This document shows, in pieces, positions 50,108 to 59,076 of a stretch of 64,000 nt of DNA. This DNA is from Agrobacterium vitis. GTDB lineage: Bacteria > Pseudomonadota > Alphaproteobacteria > Rhizobiales > Rhizobiaceae. The notes beneath the pieces were generated by a model, which worked only from the letters and a program-made list of their open reading frames with translations, did no database searches and had not been told where the DNA came from. Numbering within the stretch: the stretch's first letter is position 1; every line of letters begins with the position of its first letter. Made by a program: the position numbers and the translations under genes. The stretch is from assembly GCF_013337045.2 (NCBI RefSeq), contig NZ_CP118259.1, forward strand, positions 2,356,001-2,420,000, in the 5' to 3' direction.

Positions 50108-51516
50108 CAATCCTCCAGTACCCATGTATCCTTGGTGCCGCCGCCCTGGCTGGAATTGACCACCAGCGAGCCCTGCTTCAGGGCTACGCGGGTCAAGCCG
50201 CCAGGAATAATCTGCACCTTGTCGGAGACAAGCACATAAGGACGAAGATCGACATGCCGGGGAGCAATGCCCTTGTTGACCAGGATCGGCACGGTCGAGA
50301 GCGACAGGGTCGGCTGGGCAATGTAGTTGCTGGGGCGGGTCTTCAGCTTTTCGGCAAACAGCGCCCGCTCCTTCTTGCTGGCCGTCGGCCCGACCAGCAT
50401 GCCGTAGCCACCGGAACCATGCACTTCCTTGACTACCAGTTCTTCCAGATGCTCCAGCACATAGGCGAGGCTATCGGCCTCTGAACAGCGCCAGGTCGGC
50501 ACGTTTTCCAGGATCGCCTTGCGGCCGGTATAGAACTCAACGATTTCAGGCATGTAGGAATAGATCGCCTTGTCGTCGGAAATGCCGGTGCCGGGCGCAT
50601 TGGCAATGGTGATATTGCCGGCGCGGTAGACATCCATAATGCCAGGCACGCCCAGCGCCGAATCCGGGCGGAAGGTCAGCGGATCGAGGAAATCGTCATC
50701 GACGCGACGGTAAAGCACATCGATCGCCTCATAGCCGCGGGTGGTGCGCATTTTCACCTTGCCGTCGATTACGCGCAGGTCAGAGCCTTCCACCAGTTCG
50801 ACGCCCATCATGTCGGCCAGGAACGAATGTTCGTAATAGGCGGAATTGTAGATGCCCGGCGTCAGCACGGCCACGCGCGGCTTACCCTTGCAGCCGGGGG
50901 GCGCCAGCGAAGCCAGCGACTGGCGCAGAAGATAGGGATAGTCCTCGACCCGTTGCACCTTGTTCAGCTGGAACAGTTCGGGAAACATTTGCATCATGGT
51001 TTCGCGGTTTTCCAGCATATAGCTGACACCGGACGGCGTGCGGGCGTTGTCCTCCAGCACGTAAAACTCGCCCTCGCCGGTGCGCACGATGTCGGTGCCG
51101 ACGATATGGGTATAGACACCGCCGGGTGGACGGAAGCCGATCATTTCCGGCAGGAAGGCGACATTGTTCTCGATCAGCTCGCGGGGGATGCGGCCAGCCT
51201 TGATGATCTCCTGCTTATGGTAGATGTCGTCCAGAAAGGCATTGAGCGCCAACACGCGCTGCTCGATACCCTGGGCAAGCTTTCGCCATTCCTGGCCGGA
51301 AATGATCCGGGGAATGAGATCGAAGGGGATCAGTTTTTCCGAGGAATCCTCGTGACCATAAACGGCGAATGTAATGCCGGTCTTTCTGAAGATGGTTTCC
51401 GCATCGCGCGATTTTGCGATCAGATGCTTGGGGTCCTGGCTCGAATACCAGTCGAAATATTTCTGGTACGGTCCGCGCGGGCTGCCGTCCGCCGTAATCA
51501 TTTCATCAAATGCCAA
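50107..51516 (-). CDS. Circularly permuted ATP-grasp type 2 protein
   Basis: 469 aa. FDEMITADGSPRGPYQKYFD at the start, PGIYNSAYYEHSFLADMMGV, LYRRVDDDFLDPLTFRPDSA, and KEVHGSGGYGMLVGP are typical of this permuted ATP-grasp family, which probably ligates an amino group to an acyl-phosphate intermediate. First gene of the ATP-grasp/alpha-E/transglutaminase operon. The start at 51516 precedes the conserved FDEM motif by one residue, so it is secure. Confidence 0.93.
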   Translation of the reverse strand: MAFDEMITADGSPRGPYQKYFDWYSSQDPKHLIAKSRDAETIFRKTGITFAVYGHEDSSEKLIPFDLIPRIISGQEWRKLAQGIEQRVLALNAFLDDIYHKQEIIKAGRIPRELIENNVAFLPEMIGFRPPGGVYTHIVGTDIVRTGEGEFYVLEDNARTPSGVSYMLENRETMMQMFPELFQLNKVQRVEDYPYLLRQSLASLAPPGCKGKPRVAVLTPGIYNSAYYEHSFLADMMGVELVEGSDLRVIDGKVKMRTTRGYEAIDVLYRRVDDDFLDPLTFRPDSALGVPGIMDVYRAGNITIANAPGTGISDDKAIYSYMPEIVEFYTGRKAILENVPTWRCSEADSLAYVLEHLEELVVKEVHGSGGYGMLVGPTASKKERALFAEKLKTRPSNYIAQPTLSLSTVPILVNKGIAPRHVDLRPYVLVSDKVQIIPGGLTRVALKQGSLVVNSSQGGGTKDTWVLED

Positions 51517-51872
51517 TGGCGCTATCCCCGTTTGTTTTAGCCATATGAATACAGTGCCTTTTACAATGCAAGAAGCGTGCTCAATTTGAATGAATTATTT
51601 CGATCCGCCAAAATCCAGCGAAAACAGCCAAAAATCTGGGCATTCGCCAGCCCCGTCACCAGCTTCAGGCATGGAGGACACCAGGAACGCACAAAAGAAA
51701 TGCATCTGCATTATTCAGTTGCATTTATCTTTGGTTACAATTTCGCATGCCATGAAATATAAATATTTTCTAAATTAGGGCTTTATTCGTTATTTTCATC
51801 TACTTATTCGGGAATGGGTAAGTGGCACTCGGCTCACGCGAAACCGGAGCCGTGGATAAAGGGAGTGTTGAA
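51517..51872. other. Divergent intergenic region upstream of the chemoreceptor gene
   Basis: Becomes AT-rich near 51730-51800; should contain both promoters. No recognised operator. No credible ORF. Confidence 0.35.
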
Positions 51873-53570
51873 ATGGGCATGGACGGATTTATGGGGTCGA
51901 AGTCGACCAGCAAACTATTGGCACTGGATGCACTCAAAGCCAACATCATGGTTGCGGATGCCGGTCTGAATATAACCTACATGAATCCGGCGGTGGTTGA
52001 CCTTTTGAAGGAAGCGGAAACCGACCTGAAAAAGGAACTGCCACGTTTCAGCGTTTCAACGCTGATCGGCAGCAATATCGACGTGTTTCACAAGAACCCC
52101 GCCCATCAGCGCGGCATGCTGGCGGCGCTGAAGGAGCGCCATGCTGCCACAATCCGGGTTGGCGCGCGCATTTTCGACCTGCTGGTCACGCCGCTGAAGA
52201 AGGGCGGGAAGGTCTATGGCTTTGTGGTGGAATGGGCCGATGCCAAGGAACGGCTGCTGAATATGGACTATGCCGCCCAGATCGCCGCCATCAGCCGGTC
52301 TCAGGCAATCATCGAATTCACGGTGAGTGGTGATATCCTCAACGCCAACGAGAATTTCCTAAAGACCATGGGCTACAGGATGGACGAGATCCGCGGCAAG
52401 AACCATAGCATGTTCGTCGACAAGGGCTATGCCGCCTCTTCGGAATATCGTGAATTCTGGAAGGCGCTTTCAGAAGGGAAATTTCAGGCGGCAGAATTCA
52501 AGCGCGTTAGCAAGGATGGCCGCACGCTGACTATCGCAGCATCTTACAATCCCATTCTGGACCTGGATGGCAAAGTCGTGAAAGTCGTAAAATTTGCGAC
52601 CGACGCCACCGCACGGGTACAGACGGTTTCCTCTCTGGGCGACAGCTTGAAGCGCCTGTGTTCCGGTGATTTCGCCTTCCAGCTCGACGAACCCTTTGCC
52701 CCGGATTTCGAGTTTTTGCGCCACGATCTCAACCGGTCCGTCTCCCAGCTTGGCGACACGTTCAAGCAGATCGCCGCAAGCACCCGGGTGATCAGCGAAG
52801 GCACGCGCGAAATCAGCCAGGGCGTCAACGATCTGTCGCGGCGCACCGAGACCCAGGCCTCCAATCTGGAAGAAACTGCCGCCGCCCTGGACGAGGTGAC
52901 GGCCAATGTCAATTCGTCTGCCCAGCGCGCCCAGGATGCGCGCAAGGTAGCCGCCACCGCCAAGGCCAATGCCGAAGCCTCTGCAAACGTCGTCGCCCAG
53001 GCCGTGGATGCCATGAGCCGGATTGAGGACAGCTCATCGAAGATTTCCAACATCATCGGCGTGATCGACGAAATCGCCTTCCAGACCAATCTTCTCGCCC
53101 TCAATGCGGGCGTCGAGGCGGCAAGAGCAGGCGAAGCGGGGCGCGGTTTTGCCGTTGTCGCCCAGGAAGTGCGTGAACTTGCGCAGCGCTCGGCCAAAGC
53201 CGCCAAGGAAATCAAGGACCTGATCCAGAATTCCACCACGGAAGTGGAAAGCGGCGTCAAGCTGGTCAGCGATACCGGTGCCGCCCTGACTGATATCAGC
53301 ACGCTGATCGTCGAGGTCAACGACCATATCGTTGCAATTTCCACGGCGGCTCGCGAGCAGTCGACCGGGCTTGGCGAAGTCAACAGCGCCGTCAACAGCA
53401 TGGATCAGACCACCCAGCAGAATGCCGCCATGGTGGAGGAAAGCAGCGCCGCGGCATCGACGCTGGCTAGCGAGAGCAACAAGTTGGTGGAGATGATCGG
53501 CCAGTTCAAGCTTTCTCATGGCTCTGCCGGACACACAGACCGCAAAACCGACATGGCCCGCGTGGCTTGA
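51873..53570 (+). CDS. Soluble methyl-accepting chemotaxis protein with two PAS domains
   Basis: 565 aa from the ATG at 51873, with GGGAG 6 bp upstream; an in-frame codon at 51822 lacks this. No transmembrane helix, so a cytosolic receptor. PAS1 (about 10-115, [20 protein letters not shown]) and PAS2 (about 140-255, [20 protein letters not shown]) precede a HAMP-like stretch and the signalling domain with the hairpin-tip sequence [40 protein letters not shown] and [14 protein letters not shown]. It probably senses redox, oxygen or a metabolite via PAS. No CheR-docking pentapeptide is obvious at the C-terminus. Confidence 0.93.
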   Translation: MGMDGFMGSKSTSKLLALDALKANIMVADAGLNITYMNPAVVDLLKEAETDLKKELPRFSVSTLIGSNIDVFHKNPAHQRGMLAALKERHAATIRVGARIFDLLVTPLKKGGKVYGFVVEWADAKERLLNMDYAAQIAAISRSQAIIEFTVSGDILNANENFLKTMGYRMDEIRGKNHSMFVDKGYAASSEYREFWKALSEGKFQAAEFKRVSKDGRTLTIAASYNPILDLDGKVVKVVKFATDATARVQTVSSLGDSLKRLCSGDFAFQLDEPFAPDFEFLRHDLNRSVSQLGDTFKQIAASTRVISEGTREISQGVNDLSRRTETQASNLEETAAALDEVTANVNSSAQRAQDARKVAATAKANAEASANVVAQAVDAMSRIEDSSSKISNIIGVIDEIAFQTNLLALNAGVEAARAGEAGRGFAVVAQEVRELAQRSAKAAKEIKDLIQNSTTEVESGVKLVSDTGAALTDISTLIVEVNDHIVAISTAAREQSTGLGEVNSAVNSMDQTTQQNAAMVEESSAAASTLASESNKLVEMIGQFKLSHGSAGHTDRKTDMARVA

Positions 53571-53584
53571 CGACCTGCGCCTTA

Positions 53585-53620
53585 CCGACCTCTTCCAAAT
53601 GTCTGTCTGGAAGAGGTCGG
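53585..53620 (+). terminator. Hairpin after the chemoreceptor gene
   Basis: Perfect 13-bp stem CCGACCTCTTCCA / TGGAAGAGGTCGG with a 10-base loop, 14 bp past the stop. Confidence 0.7.
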
Positions 53621-53924
53621 ACATGCTTCTAAACGTTGCCCTGCGTGACTTTGCTGAAATCGAAATTCAGCGTTCAACAAAATTTGTCTTGGCGCAATAA
53701 GCGTATCGCGCCACCATGAATTTGAAGAGAGAGAGATCTTTATTGGTAGCTCTGCGACATTTTATCTGCTGCATAATCTTCGTTTTAATCGATTTCGATT
53801 TGAGGATGAATGCGATAGCCTGATGTCAGAAATATTCGAATCACGACATGCCCTTGAGGGCGGAACCGGGACATCGAGCATTAGAAATCATCGCATGGTT
53901 GAAAGCGGCAGGGGTAGGAATTGC

Positions 53925-54869
53925 ATGAAGGAATTCGGCACCGGATCGGAAGACGCGCCAACAAGCCAAGCAGCAATGACGCGGCGTATGCTTCTGTCAG
54001 GCATGGCAGCCACACTGACCGCACCGTCTTTCGCGCAGGCCTTCGACATTCCAACCGAGCCACGCCTGCTGCACCATGACTATATGAAAATGCGCGAGCG
54101 CTTTCGCACCCGGCTGCTGCAAAAAGGCCCCGCCCCCGACAAATATGAGCCCTTGACCGCACCTGCGGGCGCCAACCGGATTTTCTACCGCTCCGGGCGT
54201 GGCGGTGAACTGACCCTGGCCGCCTGGGTGTCCACCTATAAACGTGAGCGCAAGCTGAAGCCCGCCGTGCTGTTCCTGCATGGCGGCAATGCCATGGGAG
54301 CTGGCCAGTGGGAGCCGCTGAAAGCCTATGCGGACGCTGGCTATGTGGTGATGATGCCCTCCATGCGTGGTGAAAACGGCCAGATGGGCATTTTCTCCGG
54401 TTTCTACGATGAAGTGGATGATGTGCTGGCGGCAGCCGACCGGCTCTCCCACCTGCCCGGCGTCGACCGCGAGCGGGTGTTTCTGGCCGGTCACAGCATC
54501 GGTGGCACGCTGGCCATGCTGGCCGCGATGAGCACCCACCGCTTCCGCGCCGCCGTGCCAATTTCCGGCAATCCCAACGCCTTCCGGTTTTTCAAGCGCT
54601 ACCCCGAGGATATTCGCTTCGACGACAGCCGCCCGCATGAATTCGAGGTGCGCAGCGCGGTCTGCTACGCCCATAGCTTCAAATGTCCGATAAAGCTGCT
54701 GCATGCCGAAACCGAAACCAGTTTCGAAGACAACGCCGCCCTGCTGCTAAAGCGCGCCCGGGCCGCCAACGCGATCATCTCCTCGCAAGAGGTGGAAGGC
54801 AATCACACCAGTGAAATCCCCCATGCGGTGGACGCCAGCATGCAGTTTTTCCATCAAGTCGCGGCATAA
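53925..54869 (+). CDS. Tat-exported alpha/beta hydrolase (dienelactone-hydrolase/S9-like)
   Basis: About 314 aa from the ATG at 53925 (TAGGAA upstream); upstream in-frame starts at 53895 and 53823 are possible. The twin-arginine motif is MTRRMLLSGMAATLTAPSFA, with an AQA cleavage site. The hydrolase core has LFLHGGNAMGAGQW (oxyanion region), the nucleophile elbow AGHSIGGTLAM and a likely catalytic His in VEGNHTSEIPHAV. It should act folded in the periplasm on an ester or peptide of unknown identity. Single gene, followed by a hairpin. Confidence 0.85.
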   Translation: MKEFGTGSEDAPTSQAAMTRRMLLSGMAATLTAPSFAQAFDIPTEPRLLHHDYMKMRERFRTRLLQKGPAPDKYEPLTAPAGANRIFYRSGRGGELTLAAWVSTYKRERKLKPAVLFLHGGNAMGAGQWEPLKAYADAGYVVMMPSMRGENGQMGIFSGFYDEVDDVLAAADRLSHLPGVDRERVFLAGHSIGGTLAMLAAMSTHRFRAAVPISGNPNAFRFFKRYPEDIRFDDSRPHEFEVRSAVCYAHSFKCPIKLLHAETETSFEDNAALLLKRARAANAIISSQEVEGNHTSEIPHAVDASMQFFHQVAA

Positions 54870-54882
54870 TCGCTTGAACTTT

Positions 54883-54911
54883 AGGGAGAGGGACTGACGT
54901 CCACTCTCCCT
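54883..54911 (+). terminator. Hairpin after the alpha/beta hydrolase gene
   Basis: AGGGAGAGGGAC / GTCCACTCTCCCT, paired with one bulged A and a 4-base loop, 14 bp past the stop. Confidence 0.65.
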
Positions 54912-55209
54912 TGACGTCTCAAAGAAACGAACACGCCGAATTTCTCTGCCACACAATACCATGGCAGTTTCGGCCTCGCTTTGAATATTCTCTAAATATT
55001 GCGTCAGATCAATCTGCAATAACGATCGCAGAATGGCCGCAGTGTGCCTAAAGGCACAGACACGGCCGACCGAAAAAGTAAGATTCACGATAGCGCCGCG
55101 CATTCTATGGACCGCGCAAAACACGCTATAACACTTTAAATATTCTGCACCAATTCTCCGTAATAGATTCCGTTACATGCGGAGACAAACCATCCAAAGG
55201 AGAACTTTA

Positions 55210-55728
55210 ATGCCCGTTCTTGAAAATTATCCAGTCTATCAGCAAGCCGAGGCGACATCGTGCTGGGCCTGTGCAGGGCGCTCAATTTCCAACTATCTCG
55301 TTGCTCCTGGCGCTCCATTTGCTTCTGACCAAGCCTTTGCAACAGCATGGTTTCAAGTAACGTACGACCCTGTAAACGCTGAGATCTCAACTATGCAGTC
55401 TGCAAGTGCGGCTCTCATAGACCTGGGGGTCCCCAATAACACCGATGGAGCACCGCTTCCCACTATTGAGGAGATCGTAGAGCAAATAGAGCGGCAACGC
55501 CCAATGTTGACAATTATTGGCGACGACAATCCTGATGGCGAACCCAACATTGAATATCAAGACGGGCATTGGATGGTTATCGTGGGCGCAGACCAAGCCG
55601 CCAGCACAATCACTGTGTTCGATCCTGCCACCGGCACCCTCGCAACTGTTGCATACAATGCTTCACGATATCTCGGGTACCAAACGGGTAATTTTTGGCA
55701 AAACACATCCTACATCGGCGAGGAATGA
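55210..55728 (+). CDS. Small papain-like cysteine peptidase
   Basis: 172 aa from the ATG at 55210, with CAAAGGAGAACTTTA giving a strong ribosome site. No signal peptide. The catalytic Cys is probably in ATSCWACAGRSISNYL (a CWAA-type motif), and the His in DGHWMVIVGADQAASTITVF, followed by DPATG supplying an Asn/Asp; this is the C39-like/papain-like fold of short peptidases. It is an isolated gene with lower GC than its neighbours and no partner gene. Substrate unknown; it could process a peptide or act as a toxin domain. Confidence 0.7.
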   Translation: MPVLENYPVYQQAEATSCWACAGRSISNYLVAPGAPFASDQAFATAWFQVTYDPVNAEISTMQSASAALIDLGVPNNTDGAPLPTIEEIVEQIERQRPMLTIIGDDNPDGEPNIEYQDGHWMVIVGADQAASTITVFDPATGTLATVAYNASRYLGYQTGNFWQNTSYIGEE

Positions 55729-55949
55729 GACGCTGTTCGAGATAGCGGTCTTTATCCTTTCCGTTCAATAGCTTTACGCGCGCGACAACAGACCTGGGAA
55801 CACGATCAATTGACGATCCACCGCTTCTCATGAACATTGCAAGAGAATCGGATTACCAATCCCTGCGCCCCATCGCCACATCCTGCCCTCGCCCGTTGCC
55901 TCCCGCCGCCAAACCCGGCAAAAGGAAACAGGACAGTTGAGGGCAGGAC

Positions 55950-56342
55950 GTGAGCGACGAAAAAACCATCACGCTTTATGAAGCGATTGGCGGCGATGCG
56001 ACGGTGAAGGCGTTGGTGGCGCGGTTTTACCAGTTGATGGACACGCTGCCGGAGGCGGCACGCTGCCGGGCCATTCATCCGGCTGATCTCACCGAAAGCG
56101 AAGAGAAGTTTTACGATTACCTCACCGGCTATCTCGGCGGGCCGCCTGTCTATATGCAAAAACGTGGTCATCCCATGCTGCGGCGTCGGCACTTTGTCGC
56201 GGAAATCGGACCGTTGGAGCGGGATGAGTGGTTATTGTGTTTTCGCCGCGCCATGGACGAGACCATTGCCCATGAGAAGCTGCGCGAGATCATCTGGGCG
56301 CCCATCGAAAAGCTTGCCCATCACATGCAGAACAAGGAATAG
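55950..56342 (+). CDS. Truncated haemoglobin (group II)
   Basis: 130 aa, starting at GTG (GAGGGCAGG upstream). LYEAIGGDATVKALVARFYQ, MQKRGHPMLRRRHFVAEIGP (proximal His region) and DEWLLCFRRAMDETI with a conserved Trp fit group II truncated globins, which bind O2/NO and help resist nitrosative stress or supply oxygen. The DUF423 gene follows after 4 bp, so the two are one operon. Confidence 0.92.
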   Translation: MSDEKTITLYEAIGGDATVKALVARFYQLMDTLPEAARCRAIHPADLTESEEKFYDYLTGYLGGPPVYMQKRGHPMLRRRHFVAEIGPLERDEWLLCFRRAMDETIAHEKLREIIWAPIEKLAHHMQNKE

Positions 56343-56346
56343 CGGC

Positions 56347-56712
56347 ATGAGCCTACGCGCATTGAGACCTCTCCTGCTAATCTTGTCCGGCCTGTTCGGT
56401 GCCTGCGGCGTCGGGCTGGCGGCAGCGGCGGCGCATGTGACGGGGGCTGGCAATCTGCTCGGCCCCGCCTCCTCGATTGCGCTCACCCATGCCCCCGCCT
56501 TGCTGGGGCTTTATCTGGCCGGTGACAGGATCCGTACCGCCACGCTCTCCGGCCTGGTGATCGGCCTTGGCGTGCTGCTGTTTGCCGGTGATCTCGCGGT
56601 CAAGCAATGGACTGGCCAAAGCCTGTTTCCCATGGCCGCCCCAACGGGCGGTATTGCGATGATGGTGGGTTGGACGCTGCTGGCGCTCGGCGCGTTTTTA
56701 CCGCGCGCCTGA
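56347..56712 (+). CDS. DUF423 small membrane protein
   Basis: 121 aa from the ATG at 56347, with AAGGA overlapping the globin stop; a longer frame from 56164 lies inside the globin gene. Four hydrophobic helices (LLLILSGLFGACGVGLAAAA; LTHAPALLGLYLAG; LSGLVIGLGVLLFAGDLAV; IAMMVGWTLLALGAFL) are typical of DUF423 (YgdD-like) inner-membrane proteins of unknown function. Confidence 0.9.
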   Translation: MSLRALRPLLLILSGLFGACGVGLAAAAAHVTGAGNLLGPASSIALTHAPALLGLYLAGDRIRTATLSGLVIGLGVLLFAGDLAVKQWTGQSLFPMAAPTGGIAMMVGWTLLALGAFLPRA

Positions 56713-56991
56713 TCAGCTGTTGCGGCGCGCCGCGTTGCGGTGCCATTGCGGCGGCGGAAAATCGATGACCTCGGCTGACACCGCGTCGCGCCGCAACCCT
56801 TGAGCCAAATGCTGGGTGCGCGAAACGGGTCGTTCATGCAGGCCCGGCAGCCGGATGATCTCTGCCATCGCGGCCTGTCGCTCCCGGCCATCCTGCTGCC
56901 GCTCGTAGAGAGCGCCGATCAGTCCCTCCCCCGCCTGGTCGCCAAGCTTGTGCAGCTCAATCATCAGGCTTCCGTCACTGCCGTCATGCAT
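56713..56991 (-). CDS. Hypothetical small protein
   Basis: 92 aa, MHDGSDGSLMIELHKLGDQA to the end, with GAGGGA 11 bp before the ATG. Charged and soluble (YERQQDGRERQAAMAEIIRL), with a basic C-terminus. It lies 12 bp downstream of the DUF2325 gene, probably in the same operon, and ends directly against the DUF423 stop. Family not recognised. Confidence 0.6.
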   Translation of the reverse strand: MHDGSDGSLMIELHKLGDQAGEGLIGALYERQQDGRERQAAMAEIIRLPGLHERPVSRTQHLAQGLRRDAVSAEVIDFPPPQWHRNAARRNS

Positions 56992-57003
56992 GAAATATGT
57001 CCC

Positions 57004-57408
57004 TCAATTGCTGTCAGAGCGGTCGTTCAACGTCTGAAGCGCCCGTTCCAGGCTGGATTTCGAGCCATTACGCAGCGGAATGAAGGTCTTGCCGAATTTC
57101 TTGCAGCCGCTCTTCACCCGCAGACACGCATCATGGCTGATACAGTCGATCGGGCAGAACACGCAGTCCACCGAGGGCAAAACGGTGTCGATGCGCGAAA
57201 CGGCTTCCCTCAATCCACCATCATGGTGGATCAGTTCAGCGCCGAAATTCGTGGCGATCTGGCGCAGATGCGCAACCTGGCAATCGCGCCCGCCGACATA
57301 GAGGAAGCTCTTGATATCTGCCTGGCCGCCTTTGTCATCAACCGGGGCAGCCGTTACAGCCCGCTTATCCGTCTGCTTCTTCTTTTTCGGCGCATTGTGT
57401 TTTGCCAT
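57004..57408 (-). CDS. DUF2325 domain protein
   Basis: 134 aa from the ATG at 57408 (AGGAGA 6 bp upstream); the frame extends to a GTG at 57549 through unlikely sequence. A lysine-rich N-terminus (APKKKKQTDKRAVTAAP) is followed by the DUF2325 core FLYVGGRDCQVAHLRQIATN and DCVFCPIDCISHDACLRVKS, with three or four cysteines that could bind a metal or cluster. Function unknown. Upstream gene of a two-gene unit. Confidence 0.88.
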   Translation of the reverse strand: MAKHNAPKKKKQTDKRAVTAAPVDDKGGQADIKSFLYVGGRDCQVAHLRQIATNFGAELIHHDGGLREAVSRIDTVLPSVDCVFCPIDCISHDACLRVKSGCKKFGKTFIPLRNGSKSSLERALQTLNDRSDSN

Positions 57409-57697
57409 GGACCGTCTCCTGTGTATGGCGGCGGCGTCTTGCCATCCTCGTGTGTGTTGCAACCACACTACAAAACATGAGTAAAAGAGTAAAGTATATA
57501 GTGGAGAATTTTCATCATGTTTTATCGTTGAGCATGAAGGTCGATACACAGCATCAGAACTCCAGTAAAATCTTTCAATATCAGTGCGTTAAACAATTTG
57601 CGGCATTGCGGCATATTCCAATTTTTACCGTTTGATAAATTTTTTATCCTGCGTTACGATTTTCCCAATCGCTTCGAACAAAAAAGAGGGAACTGCG

Positions 57698-59059
57698 ATG
57701 CGAAAACTGGAACCGGGCCTGAAGGCCGGGCGGCTTGACGCTGCCGATTATGTGAAAAACTTCTCCGATCTGCATCCGCGCCTGGGCGACCATGAAGCGT
57801 TGGTTGCCTCTGACCGCTGCTATTTCTGTTATGACGCGCCCTGCATGACGGCCTGTCCGACTTCAATCGACATTCCGCTGTTCATCCGCCAGATTTCGAC
57901 CGGCAATCCGACCGGATCGGCCAAGACGATTTTTGACCAGAATATTCTTGGCGGCATGTGCGCCCGCGTCTGTCCCACCGAACAGCTCTGCGAAGAGGCC
58001 TGTGTACGCAACACGGCGGAAGAACGCCCGGTGGAAATCGGTCGTTTGCAGCGTTATGCGACAGATCTGGCCATTGAACATGGCCACCAGTTCTACACAG
58101 CCGCGGCCTCGACCGGAAAGACCATTGCCGTGGTGGGCGCCGGTCCGGCCGGTCTTGCCTGCGCGCATCGGCTGGCCATGCATGGCCATTCCGTCACCAT
58201 CTATGACACCCGCCCCAAGGCGGGCGGCCTAAACGAATACGGCATTGCCGCCTACAAGACCACCGATGACTATGCCCAGGCGGAAGTGGATTACATTCTG
58301 TCGATCGGCAATATCGATGTGCTGCATGGCCAGATGCTGGGCCGCGACTTCACCCTTGCCGAGTTGAAGGCCAAGTTCGATGCGGTGTTTCTCGGCACCG
58401 GCCTTGGCAATGTCAACATGCTGACCATTCCCGGTGCCGACACCAATGGTGTGATGGATGCGGTGGAGTTCATTGCCCATCTGCGCCAGGCAGACGCCAA
58501 GAGCGATGTGCCTGTAGGACGCGATGTCGTCGTCATCGGCGGCGGCATGACCGCCATCGATGCGGGTGTGCAGGCCAAGCTGCTGGGTGCGGAAAACGTC
58601 ACCATCTGCTACCGCCGTGGCAAGGAACATATGAACGCCTCGGATTACGAGCAGGATCTTGCCGCCTCCAAGGGCGTGCAGATCCGCCATTGGCTCCAGC
58701 CGAAAGAGGTGGCGCATCACGGCGGCCATGTCGCTTCGATCAGTTTTGAATATACCCATCTGGAAAACGGGTTGATGAAGGGCACCGGCCATACCACCGA
58801 AATCAAGGCCGATCAGATCCTCGTCGCCATCGGCCAGAAGCTCGACCCGGAAGGCCAGGACAGCCTTACCATGCAAGGCGGCAAGATCGCTGTGGATGCA
58901 GAGGGGCGCACATCGCTTCCCGGCGTCTGGGCGGGCGGTGACTGCGCCTTCGGCGGCCAGGACCTGACGGTCTCTGCCGTTGCCATGGGCCGCGACGCGG
59001 CTGAAAGCATCAACCTGACGCTTGCTGCGGACGCCTCCGGCGTCAGCGCCGTCGCCTGA
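57698..59059 (+). CDS. preT: NAD-dependent dihydropyrimidine dehydrogenase subunit PreT
   Basis: 453 aa from the ATG at 57698 (GAGGGA upstream). The N-terminal cysteine cluster CYFCYDAPCMTACPTSIDIP and MCARVCPTEQLCEEACVRN binds two [4Fe-4S]; the FAD motif is AVVGAGPAGLACAHRLAMHG and the NAD motif VVVIGGGMTAIDAGVQAKLL. With PreA it reduces uracil and thymine to dihydro forms (first step of reductive pyrimidine breakdown). preA starts 17 bp later; one operon. Confidence 0.95.
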   Translation: MRKLEPGLKAGRLDAADYVKNFSDLHPRLGDHEALVASDRCYFCYDAPCMTACPTSIDIPLFIRQISTGNPTGSAKTIFDQNILGGMCARVCPTEQLCEEACVRNTAEERPVEIGRLQRYATDLAIEHGHQFYTAAASTGKTIAVVGAGPAGLACAHRLAMHGHSVTIYDTRPKAGGLNEYGIAAYKTTDDYAQAEVDYILSIGNIDVLHGQMLGRDFTLAELKAKFDAVFLGTGLGNVNMLTIPGADTNGVMDAVEFIAHLRQADAKSDVPVGRDVVVIGGGMTAIDAGVQAKLLGAENVTICYRRGKEHMNASDYEQDLAASKGVQIRHWLQPKEVAHHGGHVASISFEYTHLENGLMKGTGHTTEIKADQILVAIGQKLDPEGQDSLTMQGGKIAVDAEGRTSLPGVWAGGDCAFGGQDLTVSAVAMGRDAAESINLTLAADASGVSAVA

Positions 59060-59076
59060 GCCGGAGGGATTGAACC

